Of a stretch of 64,000 bases of DNA, positions 1 to 12,558 are shown piece after piece (position 1 is the stretch's first letter; the number at the start of each line of letters is the position of its first letter). Location: NCBI GenBank assembly GCA_019843655.1, contig JACDQD010000102.1, forward strand, positions 4,969,501 to 5,033,500, given 5' to 3'. Source of the stretch: Lethocerus indicus (lineage: Eukaryota; Arthropoda; Insecta; Hemiptera; Belostomatidae). Below the pieces are notes generated by a model that saw only the letters and a program-made list of their open reading frames with translations, did not search any database and was not told where the DNA came from. The position numbers and the translations under genes were made by a program.

Positions 1-1440
1 GTAGGCCAGTAGCAGCGCTGTTAAATATTTAACATTTTTAATATTTAAATATTTTAATGAAAGAAATTGTAAAAATGCAGTAAATGTCCAACGCCCTTTT
101 GAAATTATTAAAAAATATTATCAAAAGAAAATTTATATTAAGCTAAAAAGGAAACGAGGTACACGATTTCGTGGGGCTTAACCGGTAGTAGAAAATTATA
201 AGGAGGGAAAACGGCGTGCAATAAGTGAAAAAGGTAACGACAATAAGCAGTGTGCTTAATGAAGACAAAATGTAGAGAGTTTTAGGCCTGCACAAAAAAA
301 AGATAAAACCTTGCTGAGGGGACCATCATCCCACTTTAATTAACTCGGATTAAAGTGACTGGGCCAGACGTTGTTTAGAGATTAGACTTCCTAGTCTAAA
401 AATTATTTTTTTCTGGCCGTTTCGGTCTTAAATAAGTCCTCACAGTCATAAATTAAAAACGCGCTTGAAATGCATCGCATGTTGCTATTTCCTAGTTAAA
501 ATCGTCTACTTGGTCCCAATATGAGACGGTAATTCCTTCTCCTCGGTAACTATTAATTTCTATCGATTTGAACAGTTTGTATACCTACAACACACCTACA
601 AGATATACATATTTTAGGATGTTTACTTCGTTGATTTTCTTATATTGTCCGCAAATTTATGAGTGATTTATTTCCATAGATTTGTGCAGAAAATAAAAAT
701 CATAAAAGGATAACAATGGCCCAGGAAAAACAGGTACAGAAAAAAATATTCCTGAATAACCTGATGTGAGACCAACTGGAAAAAAATCAGAAAAAACCTA
801 ATCAGCCCGAAATTCGCTGCATTAAATTTAAGCATAATTAAATTTGAAAATGTCATAATAACTAATGCTGAGAGAGTAAATTTGGTTAAAGTGCAGTAAA
901 TTTTGGATGGAAAAGCTGCTTACACTGGCCTTATCAGAGCGCTATATATTCATCGCTCTATCGAACCACCCCCAAGACTTAGTTTACTTCTCGTTTTCAT
1001 ATTCGAGACGTCCTGTTCATTTGAATGATGTATGTTTCGGTTAAAATTAACCGATCGTTACACATCACCTTACCCTAGTAAAGTGTTAATATTTAGAAAT
1101 TCGGTAGGAAGGAACCGAATAAGAACCAAATTATAGTAGGTAGTAGGTGTAGATCTGAGTACATATTTACAAAAATACATATATGTAATTATTTATTTAT
1201 GTGCATACTATTGTCAGACTAGTAATGCCGCGAAATAATTCTTTATGCTTAGCCGAAGAAACAACAATTAAACGTGATTTTCGTTATAAGATCATTATAA
1301 CTGAACTTAGTTTTTCTAATAATGGTTACGGTTAATCGATCGGAAGTTCTTTCAGGTATATTATCCGGTCAGAATCTAGGGATTTTTAAGCGTATTTACC
1401 AAGCTCTTACCCCAAACAAAATGCCGTAACAAAAAAAATT
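1..1440. other. AT-rich non-coding stretch, no gene seen
   Basis: I see no credible exon, RNA gene or transposon end here. The sequence is AT-rich with ATTTAAAT-type runs at the left edge and a T-rich minus-strand frame near 668-856 that is compositional. Nothing else can be supported. Confidence 0.6.
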
Positions 1441-1830
1441 CTGAAAAGCGGGCCGAAACTCCAATTAAGCCGATCTCCGTTTCATCTATCGTTGGTTTGG
1501 GAGGGGGTTCGGCTCCTCGAAATTAATTAACAAAGTTTTCATAAAACATCGGCCATAAGTTGGGCCCTCCTTGAACGAGTTTATCTCGTGTAGCCGGCCG
1601 GGGTTATCCGAGCACAGCGCCTCTCCTCCCCGATAGGTTATTCGGATAGGAGTTCTCTCTGCGAAACTCGTTAAATATTTATACCCCAAGTTTTCTTTCG
1701 AGTCGGCAGGGGGCTCCGCGGAGGCTCCCATAATGTCCCGTTATATTTTATTGAGCTCATTTTTTTTCCGACGGAGCAAACCCTCCCCCCCCCACCCCAT
1801 CCAGCACCGTTCGGCGTTGAGGAGCTCCGA
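1441..1830. other. GC-richer CpG-containing block, possible regulatory module
   Basis: This block is clearly richer in G, C and CpG than its flanks and contains an AATTAATTAA homeodomain-type site near 1522, several GGCCGG-type motifs and a C9 run at 1785-1793. Open frames exist on both strands over it, which is the mark of low stop-codon density rather than coding. It could be a conserved non-coding element; only cross-species alignment could show that. Confidence 0.3.
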
Positions 1831-2414
1831 TAAGTCTACGATATTCAACCCGCCGTACGTTCAACGGTTAAGAAAAAAAAAACAGTTTGCAAATAATTTG
1901 GTTCCACCGTCATAACTTTCTGGATAGTTCGAGAGTCATGTTTACACGACCGAATCGAGGGAGGATCAATTTCAAGTTTTTTGCCGATATTTCGTATACA
2001 AACTGGATTCAAAGGGGCCTTCGGTACATTGAGGATATTACTAATCATTACTGGTTTTCTAGTTAAACAGAAAGTCACGTTTCTCTTTCAGAATCATCGG
2101 AAAAGACGCCCATTATTCTATTGCGATTCATTTTCTGTAATGAATAACGACAGGCTAGCCAATTTTATTGAATTCAATTTTATGAAAGTCCGTTACTTGT
2201 AATATTGCCATCGAGAGGTTTCAGCATAAAATTTTAGTGGTCGGACAAAGGAAACCGTGGTTGCATGAACACTCAACTAGCTAACTTCGATCCCGGAAAC
2301 TGGCCATATTCCAGACAAAAAGGTAAATTCCGGTAATAAATAGCGGAAGGTAGCGGTCGCAGTCGGAGTACAATCCTGAGGCCCGGAACTGTGGCCGCCA
2401 TTTAGAATGGGGCT
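1831..2414. other. Non-coding stretch, no gene seen
   Basis: Overlapping short frames on both strands are compositional. No splice-bounded exon, repeat or RNA gene could be supported. Confidence 0.55.
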
Positions 2415-2427
2415 CACACACACACAC

Positions 2428-2505
<78 letters not shown>
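2415..2505. repeat. (CA)n microsatellite
   Basis: About 45 CA dinucleotides run without a break apart from a single CG interruption near 2431. The two long poly-Cys/Val frames on the minus strand are translations of this repeat and are not genes. The length and purity predict high length polymorphism between individuals. Confidence 0.98.
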
Positions 2506-2507
<2 letters not shown>

Positions 2508-3819
2508 CTCACCTGAGTTTTCCGCCTTGTTGGGCTTTTAGCCTACAACAAGTTATGAACTTTCAAATCTCCGCCGTAATAGCGTTTCAACGTCCCAAAA
2601 TACGATCACACATAGACTCACACACCCAGGGCGCTATCGTCCCTTGTACGAGATTAACCCGTTGAATATTACCTCAACCTGAACCGTTCAGACACGCGCA
2701 TTAACAAGAAATGACACGCCCAATTATCACCAAGTTATTATACTTCTTGCATCCCCCTTCTAACCAAAGTAATCCTAATAACGAGTATATTATTTATTTG
2801 TCTCATACCAGCACGGCAATTAAATAAAAACAATACTATTGAAGTGTCAAGCGTATTTGCTTGCTCATAGCATTCCTCATCTCGTACCAAAAATATTTTG
2901 TGATGAAAAATAAGGGAGTGGACACTATAAGTGATAAAAACTAAGAAATCAATGATGTAGGAGGGAAGGCCGCAAAGAAAAAGGGCCACAGGGACCTGAA
3001 ATTATTACAGTAAGTCTCCATCATTTTCGTCGTTTATATGTTGTCCATTTATTTCCTTATATACTTATAAGGAATATGGCCCCTTCAGTTTTAGATCATA
3101 CGGGACACAAGGGAAAATAGAGCAGTGAAAGGAGAACGAGAACAGGGCAATATATGTGAGATCGATGCATGATGAAGAATAATGGTGAAATAAAGTGCCA
3201 CGCAGAGAAACAAATATAAATGACAGAGCATTTGGACGTACAGAGTCGAGCTGTTATTATCAGTTGAACAATCCGATATATTGTGACCTAATAGAATGTC
3301 CAAGACTTTCGATAAGATACCGCTCAGTGGCAACAGAAGACAAATTGCACTGGCGGAAATAGGAGCAGAATACTAAAGGATGAATAATGTAAAATTGTAT
3401 ACAATGAAGGTTGCATTTTATCTCTTTATAGTAATTTCAAACAAAATAGTTTTTGTAATGTTTTAACAAGCAGAATGGGACGACTAACGCGAGCATTTCT
3501 TCAATCGAATTATTACTTTCACAGAAAGGATATGCCCCCAGCAATTAATAGACAGGGCTTAGAAACGGTGAACTATATATTAAAATTATTCTTAGTAATT
3601 TGTGTTAAATCATTTTCTAGTCTAGGTACATGACCTGCTGCTTCTAGAAATTGCCTCAGCTCGGTGGCAAATAGTGAACATGGGGAAGGCATTGCAAGCA
3701 ACGGGGGTGACCGAGATTTCGTTCAGTTTTAAATTTAAAATGAGGCGAGCCGTAATAGCTCCAGGATATTTCATCGCCATTTAATTTTTTCAGGTATCTT
3801 AAAAAGTGGACTCGGCCCG
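2506..3819. other. Non-coding stretch, no gene seen
   Basis: Mixed AT-rich DNA. The minus-strand frames at 2738-2989 and 3091-3333 have no recognisable domain and no flanking splice signals that I could support. Confidence 0.55.
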
Positions 3820-4160
3820 CCTATGAAATGCCACGAGCCAACGTCTAATTGTAGGAGGTCGGCAGAAGTGGAAGCCAACTTGTAGAATCTGAGGGATAAT
3901 CGGGTTAGGGAGTGCCGGCTTCGTGAAGGGCCCCACTCTAACACTATAACTGGTTAACTGCCCCTCTCATTCCCGGCCTCCCTGTCTCAATTCTCCTCCG
4001 GCCGCAACCGAAACCGAACCTCCTACCTCGGCCAATGTTCCGTCTCTAACTCAGGTTCCGAACTATCACAACTCGGCTATCGGAATTTCAGTCCCTTCCG
4101 TCCCACTCATTTCCTCCACCCTCTTTTTCTCTCCGCCCCAAACCCCCGCTTTGTTCTTTA
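3820..4160. other. Pyrimidine-rich GC block
   Basis: From about 3955 to 4150 the plus strand is strongly biased to C and T (many CCTCC, CCGCC and TCTCC words), a strand asymmetry not seen in the flanks. Such a tract could be a polypurine/polypyrimidine nucleosome-excluding segment or part of a regulatory block. No open frame with coding character covers it. Confidence 0.4.
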
Positions 4161-7100
4161 TTTAACTGCGGAATATTATAATTAAAAAAAAAGAACTCCT
4201 AATTGGTAACCCGCCGTGAGTCTGAATCTTTTGTTTCCGTCTTGAATTAAAACGGGAAACTACTTTTAATTGGACTAATAAGCTCATTTGTAGGAATTTC
4301 ATTCCTACAGAGCTGCCTACTGCTATTGTTATTTTACAAACTCTGGTTATTGTGATTCAACTTTTGTGATAATTTTGGGATTCGCGTGAAATTTTCGCAG
4401 AAACCGTCAGTGGTTATTTTCCTGATGGTAATTTGTGTTATGAATTTAAAAAAAGGTGAGCGAAGGAATTCATTCCGAGTAATTGTGCGTACCGGTTATA
4501 GGAAAGTGGGGTATATAATTCTATTAGCGCTTCTATACGAATATGAGCTGCAGGCCGGTATTTATACAGGAGGGTGGAATCGATTAAAATTCATTTAGTA
4601 CCGCCCGTCTGGAACCACCGCTCGTTAACCATTTTCGCCCGGATATTTAGGTGTTTCCGGGAGTCCGTAATAAAGGGTCGGGAAGGGAGCTGAATGGGGA
4701 ATGTGAAGTGTATGAAGCCCGCGCTTAATTCCCCTAGGAATAGAGACGGGAGGCCGGCCCAGAGGACCAAATTGAAATGGAGGAATAGACATCGGAATGT
4801 AGCCCCCCTCGACATCGCAAAAACACCTCCACCTCAAAACGTACATTCACCCCCCGTTGGATGTAATTGAGATTATTACCGGAATACAAAATACTGTTTG
4901 GGAACGCAACCTAGAACCTGTAAATTCTTCCATGTGTTTCATTAACCCCTATTATTTACTTTAAAATGTTACTCTCCCACTAGAGTTCTTCCCAATTATT
5001 ATTCTTCCTTATTATACAATGACTTATTCCGAATAGGGTCGATCATCGGTGATATTCCGAACCTTCATCTTCATAAATATCTTAACAATATTTCCCCTTT
5101 TCTAGATCTACTCTAAAAAATAAGAGATCAGTGGGCCCGCATTACTCTCCCGCTATGCGGTTAGTATTAACGCCGTGATGTAAATTGAATATTAAAATAT
5201 TCGAACTATTTTCATCACTAGTTTAAACGTCAAAACTTAAAAATTTATCAGAGTATAAGAAGTATGCTATTTCCGAATGTGACCTAATTAATTAATTTAA
5301 TTTTGGTTCCATCTTATTCTATTATATCCTCTTGTATCAACACTTTACTCACCCAATAGTTAGGGTATATTTTTGTTTTATACTTTAAATGTTTTAATGG
5401 TATACAATGTATGTAAAAGTATACAAACTGAATATTATTTGGATCCTATCGATACGATTTGTGGTCACCGTGATGCGGAACAAATTGTAGGGAGTACTGG
5501 AATTCGTATGGGTATGCGGTACGGTCGGGTTGGCATCGCAGCAATGCGATCACTTCACCGTTCATAATCCTGTTCCCATTCGGTTAATTATTTCCCGCTC
5601 AATAATTGTATTATATTTAGTGCACGCATAACCCGCCGGCTAAACGCCATTTGAAGCACGCGTCGATGGATGTGAATGGAATTACGACCGGATCTACGCG
5701 GCTCCGAACGGTCCGGATTGCAGCTGTTCACACTCAGGGCCAAAACTGAAAAAGGGAAGGAAGGGGAGTAAAACGAAATTGAAAAAAATATTGCAAACAT
5801 TTCGAACTCGATAGAAGTGAACTAGGCAACAACAAATAAGCCGGTTTAGTTCGCGGTTTCTCAGCATTTACTGAGCAAAAAAATTAGTGATTAAAAACAA
5901 TGCAGGAATAAATAAATATTTATTTTAAAGTAATTGTTTGGATCATCATTGCTCCTTCTTAATTTTTTGTATCCACCTGCCCTACATTTGGTTTCAGATC
6001 TGTTGTTCGCTTATCCGTTACTAGTAACGCTGTAACGAAACAGCATTTCTATACCGGTATATTTAATAACAACTAGTGGTTCCGAACTTCAAACCAGTCT
6101 CAGAATACTATCCCGGAATTGAATTTAGCCCTAATGGAAAAGGGAAATGTTAAGGCGGTAGTTTATAGCCCAGAAATTCAATTACCGCCAGGAGCAGAGC
6201 TCATTTGGGCATACGCTAACTGGCGTCGCCATTTTACTCGGGCACATTTTTCCGCCTTCCCAACACAGTTAAATGCAAAATTAAGAAAATCAACCACAAA
6301 GAGTAGGACAGAAATTAAAATAGTTGTGTTCTCATTTCCACCGACGAATTACGCTTCAACTAAATTCAAAAATGTTATTATTAATCAATATAGAAAAATA
6401 TTATACATAATAAATATTTTACAAACATGACACTTAGATTGTTCTTTGTCGGATGAACGCAGTGCTAATGTTCAGAGATGTCGGAGATAATGTTCAGAAT
6501 TTCAATTTAACTTCCAAGTTTCAATTTAGCTTGATGTTTAATAAAAAAGAAATTATAATCACGGCTGCCTTTATGTTAATCCACTAATCTCTTTAATATT
6601 TTAGAATTTTTCTGTCTAACTTAATACCAAATAGGGGAATGAATTTCGTTTTATTTCATTGATTTTGCTTTGTCCTGCGCTTTCAATTATGACCACTCAT
6701 TATCCCCCTTCCATATTAAGTTTATAATTATTGTAATAATCTTATCACTCATTATCACACACACTATTATTATATGGCACTTATATATGCCATTTTCTAT
6801 CTCCGCTCTCTTAGCTCCAAGGTTTTCCCACACAGTTACCGGCTAATAACTAACCAATAGTCAGGTACTTACGCAAGCCTGCTGTCCATGAATTATCCTA
6901 CCAGCGCTGTTACTGTCTATTCAGTAGTATCCCGTGAGTAATACTGTTAGTGTTAGTAACAGTGATGTGGCTGTGATGATTGGCTGCCATCATGGCGGCT
7001 ATACTAAATTTTAGCCCATTGGATGGTCTGGTGTAGAGGCCAGCTCCCATTAACCGCACAGGCCAATTAATTACACAAATCCGACACCCCTAACAAGTAA

Positions 7101-9640
7101 TAAACCAATTACAATATACACGTCAGGCCTCGCAGAGAAGGGTCCATCCGAAAAAAAATTTCATTCTGCGTTTCTGATACCATGGATTTGCGAAAAATAT
7201 TCACATGGTCATCAGACGTATAGAATCAAGGTTATGGACAGTACACAGGTGAAAGTGTAGGACGCGCTAAATTGAATTTACTAAACAAAAAAGAATCCTC
7301 TATTTCATCTCGATTAATGAATAAATCGTCGATGAAAAAATCCATCACGGCGCTAATACTAACCTGCAACGCAAACGAGTAATGCGGGTCTGCTGAATTT
7401 TAGTGGAGATCTAGAAAAGGGGAAATATCGTTAAGATATTTATGGAGATGAAAGTTCGGATTATCCCCGTATTTATTTCACTATTTTTTCTTGCTCGTAC
7501 AACTGGAAGAAGAATTTCCTGTTCATCTAAAACCAAAATATTATAGTATCGGTTGAACAATCAATAGAAAATATATCGAACTTGATTGAGGAACAATAAT
7601 ATCGAGTAGCTGATGCAGAGCCTAAGCGTGACCAGCGGTGACACCTGTTAAGCAGTTTTTCCTGGGCTAGCGCTCAGGCCGCCACCGAATATGATTTTAA
7701 ATTGGACTAAATGGACCACGTGTAGTGGGGATGGGTCCGGGGCCCCCGGTATTGAATATAAATTGAAAATTTAAGTGGAGCCCTTCCCGCGGGGGGGGAC
7801 CATTTTAATGGCAACCATGTTATGTTAATGTCCCGTGTGTTTTTTTAAAAGACAGCACTCGCCCCAACAGCGTCCCTTATCCAAACAGGCGTTAAACATG
7901 AATGCCCATCTAGATCCCGGCTCTGAATGTTACTTCCGCCGCCCTCCCGGCATTTGTATTCTGATGGAATTTCTAAAAACGTTTTATTTACTTCTCCGCA
8001 GATGTGTGCTTAATCTGATTATACGTTACGATAAGAGGGAGTTGTGTGTGTACATGCGCATTTCCGTATGCCTGTCTACACGCAATATTTGTCGAGATAT
8101 TAACGAAAAAATCATGCTAATTCTGGACGGCGTTCTGATGCTCCTTATTCAGGCTTTCGGGATAAATCATGTTTAAAACAACCTATACCGATTGAGTTTT
8201 GAATAAAATGAAATATAAGTTCCAAAGAATGTATGTCATAATCATATAATTTGCATATTATAAAATATGTATCGAAAATACTCCAATATTTTTTTAATCT
8301 GAACAAATTCTTCCATTTATGTTTCAATTAATTTAATCGGATTATACCCTACTGTTGTTCGGTGGGCAGTGACCTGGGTAAATTTATTACGGGCTTAACA
8401 CGGAACAATATTGTCCTCCCTTAGTTGAATTGTCGTTTATTATCGGTAAACGCAGTTGGAAGGTGGAGTGAAGCGCTGCAAATTGATTCAACTTATGATG
8501 GTACTATTTCTATATAAGTATTCAAATTGTTTGCGGAATATATAAAAATATAATTAAGTAAGAATTACGGCTATCATAACTTAACGTTCCTCCTGATAAA
8601 CATCCTAAGAGCGAAGACTTTCATTATTTGACTAAACAACAAAACATTTCTGGTACAACACGTAATTGATTTTTTATGTAGTTTTTGAGTTACTCCGTTT
8701 AATTGGAAAAATTGTAAAAGGTTGCGCCACACAATTTGTCCTTTTGTTAGATTCTGTAGGATTGAATATTATTGAATGTTTCCCCGACACCGGCGACGGC
8801 CAAGTTAAACATTGGCTGGAGATCCAGTCGTGGGTCCCGGCTGAGCTATGATTCCGGCCAACTTATTCGTCCGCTCTCCACTTTATCCGTATTTATGCCC
8901 TGTTTGTTAAAAGAGGGTGGGGAGGGGGCAAACAAACCGGTGTTGACTCTGCTGTAATGCTCTGACCGACTCCCAAGTTTTCTCAAGTCAGAACCGAACC
9001 CGACAGAGGACGTAACAGTCCGAGCACAAACAGTCCGCTCTGTTGATTCTGGAGATTCCTTTTCGCGGCCCCGCTCGAATCCACCGTTTATTGTAAACAA
9101 CAAACAGCCCACTGACGTAATTCATAATTATATAAACTGTCACTATGCCGCGTAGTGACATTATTATATTACTATTATGGGTAAAACACACCGTGATACT
9201 TTCTCAAATCTATTTCTCAATCTCAAAATTGATGTTTCCGACAGTTTTTGTGAAAAAAATATTCCGGTTATCCTTATTTGAACGGAATCTCGCTGTCCGG
9301 CTTCCCTTATTTCGTGATAGAAAATCCAGGCTAAGAGATATATTATAGTTTGGGGGGGGGGGTTCGGATGTGGCATCGGATGGAAAGAAGGAGGGTAGTG
9401 GGCCCAAGGTGTGCGGCCGCCCATAAATCAGAGGGCCCACCCCTAATAAGATCATGAAAAAGGGGATGCTCCCAAACCCCGGTCGCCCACCAACACCGCC
9501 ACACTAATTACACCGTCGTCTGCCTCCCGATAGATCCCGGCCGACGCAAGTAAACCCTAATTTACGAGTTTTAATTTTAGCCATGATTGTTGTAATATAA
9601 TTAGAAATGTCAACATAATAGTATGATCCACTTATTATAT
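4161..9640. other. Long non-coding stretch; GC-rich patches and one weak motif copy
   Basis: No exon is supported. The GC-richer patches at about 7620-7800 (ending in G8 at 7791-7798), 8770-8940 and 9330-9550 (with G11 at 9352-9362) resemble the other GC blocks. Around 7345-7372 a short stretch (ACGGCGC then AATACTAACC then GCAACG) resembles the core of the duplicated element at 26378-26541 and 38533-38695, but only over about 25 bp. The 103-113 aa frames at 6119-6430 and 7835-8176 have no recognisable domain. Confidence 0.5.
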
Positions 9641-9648
9641 TTATACAG

Positions 9649-9720
9649 TGAACTCTCTGGTTACAAATTCCTTCGGTTTGGATATGCGAACGTTACATAA
9701 ACGTTCCTGTTACAAACGAA
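9649..9720 (+). mobile_element. Possible pogo/Tigger-like transposon tip (remnant)
   Basis: A TA dinucleotide is followed by CAGTGAACTCTCTGGTTAC, which resembles the CAGTGRAACCTC-type termini known from pogo/Tigger DNA transposons that insert at TA. Just inside lies a perfect 7-bp inverted repeat with a 5-nt loop (9688-9694 and 9700-9706, GAACGTT/AACGTTC). I could not find a matching opposite terminus downstream, so at best this is a solo end or decayed remnant. The family call rests on the tip alone. Confidence 0.25.
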
Positions 9721-10018
9721 GTTATACTTTTAGTTTTTTAAATCTCATTCTTTCTTCTGGATAGTAAGCGTGTATTTTTCGCTCACAAAACTGTCCGGCG
9801 ATTGATTTTTTAAATCCTTTAAAATGGCCGTCAGTTTTTCTCCTGGAAATTTCGTTAGGTATATGCGGCCACCCCCACGTGGCGCGTTCCCCTCGTGTAC
9901 CGGCGGTGAAACCTCGCAGGGGGAAAAAATCTTAATCCACTCCTCCGGGGATAGTGGATCGCTGGGAAGTAGAAATATTTCAGCTGCATTTCAGAGCCGG
10001 CGTAATAGCGTCTCTGTC
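9721..10018. other. Non-coding stretch, GC-rich in its second half
   Basis: Between about 9825 and 10000 the sequence is CpG-containing and GC-richer. The 79-aa frame through it has no recognisable domain. The stretch leads directly into the left copy of a local duplication. Confidence 0.4.
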
Positions 10019-10492
10019 TCAAAGAGTGTTTACAGATTGACTGTGAATAATGCCGGCAGATAATTACCGCCTAAGAAAATGAGATTTCCCACCACCCCCG
10101 CCACGCCATCCCATCTAAGCCAAAAATTATACCTATACATTTTGGAGCTGTCGCGATTATTTCTGTGATGTTAATGAGGCCAACCCAAATAAATAACGGC
10201 ATCCCAAATCGCAGCATTAACTCGGTAAAAAATGTCGTCATTAATTAGATCGGTTTAATTAATACGAGAACGGGGTATAAATCAAAGGTAGCAAGGAGGA
10301 ATTATTAAGAATGGGAGGAGGGGCGAAGGGGGGAAAAAATAAATGTTGTCCCTAATAATGGCGCTCTAATTACAAGGGAAGTTTCGAGGCGAAGCTCCGA
10401 GGCCGAAAATGTCCACTAATTTATATTAACTCGGTTTCAGAAAGACGGAGTTTAAATTTGAATTCCTTTCGCCCGGGGAAAAGTGATCTTTT
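10019..10492. repeat. Local segmental duplication A, left copy
   Basis: This segment matches 12170-12558 in the same orientation about 2.1 kb downstream. The match starts at an AAAGAGT...GATTGACT block (10019-10043), is patchy through the middle, and is strong at 10270-10492, where long exact words are shared (for example ATAAATGTTGTCC, TCTAATTACAAGGGAA and GGAGTTTAAATTTGAATTC). Neither copy has a sustained frame in common, no terminal inverted repeats are visible, and the flanks differ. It is therefore either an old tandem duplication of a regulatory element or two copies of an unrecognised dispersed repeat. Confidence 0.8.
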
Positions 10493-11115
10493 GCGCATAT
10501 TATAGTTAATAAGTCGGATGGCCCGTTCCGTAAAACAGCAAATTTTGCACCATTTAGAATACTGTATTAAATTTTACTGTATTAAATCTAGAATAATTAG
10601 GAACATTAAGGTTTTTTTATGATATACATTTTATTTAATGACAAAATATATTCCGACGACATATTAATAGCCTTGTGAATTCTGCACGGTCACGGACGTT
10701 TGCGTTATTGGAGTTGGTAATTACTCGGAGGATCGGTGTTTGTGGTCTAAGAAACGTTTTTGTCGGCAGACTGTCTGGCTGTTTTTTGCCCGGTTGACAT
10801 TAAGTAGCCCCCATTAGCCTTCTTGCTTCTTGTCATCCGCCTTCGGGAGCAATATCGTACTGAGTTTCTTCACCCAACTGCACGACACATCTCATCTCTC
10901 GCCCCGTACGTCTTTCTCCTCCTTTAACGACAACTATTCAATGTTCTTCATGCGCCCCAATCCGTTTTCGCGTCTGTTCTCCGCACACACTCATAACACG
11001 ATCGTATATGACGTGGTTTATGTGAGGAACAGACGTCCAATGTTTTTCTGTGTTCAACGTACAAAATATCCTTTACTCCTTCGCTTCAATGGCCAAGAAA
11101 TGTGACGGGAAACCA
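10493..11115. other. Non-coding stretch, no gene seen
   Basis: AT-rich at first, more mixed from about 10700. The 91-aa frame at 10830-11105 has no recognisable domain and no supported splice boundaries. Confidence 0.5.
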
Positions 11116-11300
11116 TTAGCATACCTGTTTTGTGGTGTGTCGACAGTACAAGCGACAGTGACAGTGCGGTGGGGATGCCCGAAAAACATCCAAAGTGCCA
11201 AAAGTGACTAACGCCGCTACTGAAGATGGCGAGCAGCCGAAACCGGTCTAGCAAAAGGCCAAACCAGCGAGAGGAGACAGAAACACACAAAATCTATGGT
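11116..11300 (+). mobile_element. Foldback/Mutator-like MITE copy E1 (deleted, one arm)
   Basis: The element starts with the family's left tip (TAGCATACCTGTTTTGTGG, 11117-11135) and then jumps straight into a right arm of about 160 bp at 11141-11300. That arm includes the diagnostic blocks GGATGCCC, CCAAAGTGCC, GAAGATGGCGAGCAGCCG, CCAAACCAGCGAGAGGAG and GACAGAAACACAC. The left arm, core and 70-bp tandem units are missing, as if the hairpin had been excised. I could not find a clear 10-bp target duplication here. No protein is encoded; the minus-strand 78-aa frame is a shadow. Confidence 0.85.
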
Positions 11301-12169
11301 TACCCTTATTGTTAAATTAACAGTATAGTGACAACGCAGTCATACAAAATACTAAAAGTGAAAACAGGGGTAAATCAATTAGTGTAGTCATGTTTGAATT
11401 ATTACTAACACGAGAATACTCTTGGCAAACATTAATAAGTTATCAATAAAAATAAAGTAACGAGATGTAAATATCCCTTTAATTGTCTATCTATTAGAAT
11501 GGCATTTAATTCACTTTTTGTGCGAACATAAATTTAGACAGCACTTTCCCACTTCACCGGCTCTCATGAATTATTCATTTAGCGAACGTTTTCTTTTAGT
11601 ATTCTGAATAGCAGTTGAAAGTACAACTGATGAACCCAGTAAAGTATCGCACTCACCCTTATTTTTTTTTTGTTGAGGACTGAAACGCTATAAAACTTTA
11701 TCTCCTCTAATTTGCCTCCACGTCTTAGAACTTTGCGAACAGGGTGGGAGGCAAAAGGGAAGGCGAAGGTAAAGAATACGGGGAATATTTGAAGCAGGAT
11801 GAATAATGGTAATTTGATATTCTGAGTTAAAGTTGGTATACCAACGATTTTCTTAGATTTTATTTTTTAAATTATAAGAAACTTGAAGTAATTTCGGTAA
11901 AATAAATTGATCTAATATATTCATTGATTCTATACCATGACAGTGACCAACCTCTAAGGCATGTTGAAAACGTGGATTTCTCGTAGACCTCGATGCGGAA
12001 CTGGGTCTAAGCGACATCCATGTATCAACGACAAGGGCCCGCATCCGCCTCGGGGCTTGAACTAAATGAGACGCGAATGTGTTTTCCCTTGAGATGTGTT
12101 TCACGCCATGCGGTTTCGTAGGTCGCTCTCATCTCTGCCAAGTCCCAAAGTGAAAGCGTAATTGGGATC
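11301..12169. other. Non-coding stretch, no gene seen
   Basis: AT-rich DNA between a transposon copy and the right copy of duplication A. The short minus-strand frame at 11853-12104 has no recognisable domain. Confidence 0.5.
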
Positions 12170-12558
12170 AAAGAGTATAGATTGACTATGGAAACTGTGG
12201 GCAAATAATTATCCTCTAGAATATTGGTCTTTCAGATTTAGGATTATTCCTGCAATAATAACCTAATTGAATAATGGATCCCCAAATGATAATTTTACAC
12301 CGTTCAAAATATGAATAATGGTTTGAATAATAGGAAAACTGGTTATAAATCAAAGTTAGCAAGTAAGGAGAAATAATTGTGGAAAAATAAAAGCGACGAA
12401 GGGGAAAAAATAAATGTTGTCCCAAATAATGGTGCTCTAATTACAAGGGAAATTCCGAGGCAAACCTCGGAGGCCAAAAATGTCCGCTAATTTATATTTA
12501 GCCGGTTTCAGGAAGAAGGAGTTTAAATTTGAATTCATTTCGCCCGTGGAGAAATGAT
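12170..12558. repeat. Local segmental duplication A, right copy
   Basis: Direct-orientation counterpart of 10019-10492. The strongest part, 12336-12558, aligns with 10270-10492 almost without gaps (offset about 2066 bp), and by eye roughly four in five bases agree. The middle of this copy is shorter and more AT-rich than in the left copy. Shared words include CAAATAATGGTGCTCTAATTAC against the same block with TAATGGCGC on the left. No frame is conserved between the copies, so the constraint, if any, is non-coding. Confidence 0.8.

Noticed and set aside
2277..2505. Cys/Val repeat proteins on the minus strand
   Set aside because: They are translations of the (CA)n microsatellite.
11116..11125. 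Possible target duplication of E1 (ACCATTA against ACCCTTA)
   Set aside because: The match is short, imperfect and at inconsistent positions relative to the element ends seen in E2 and E4.
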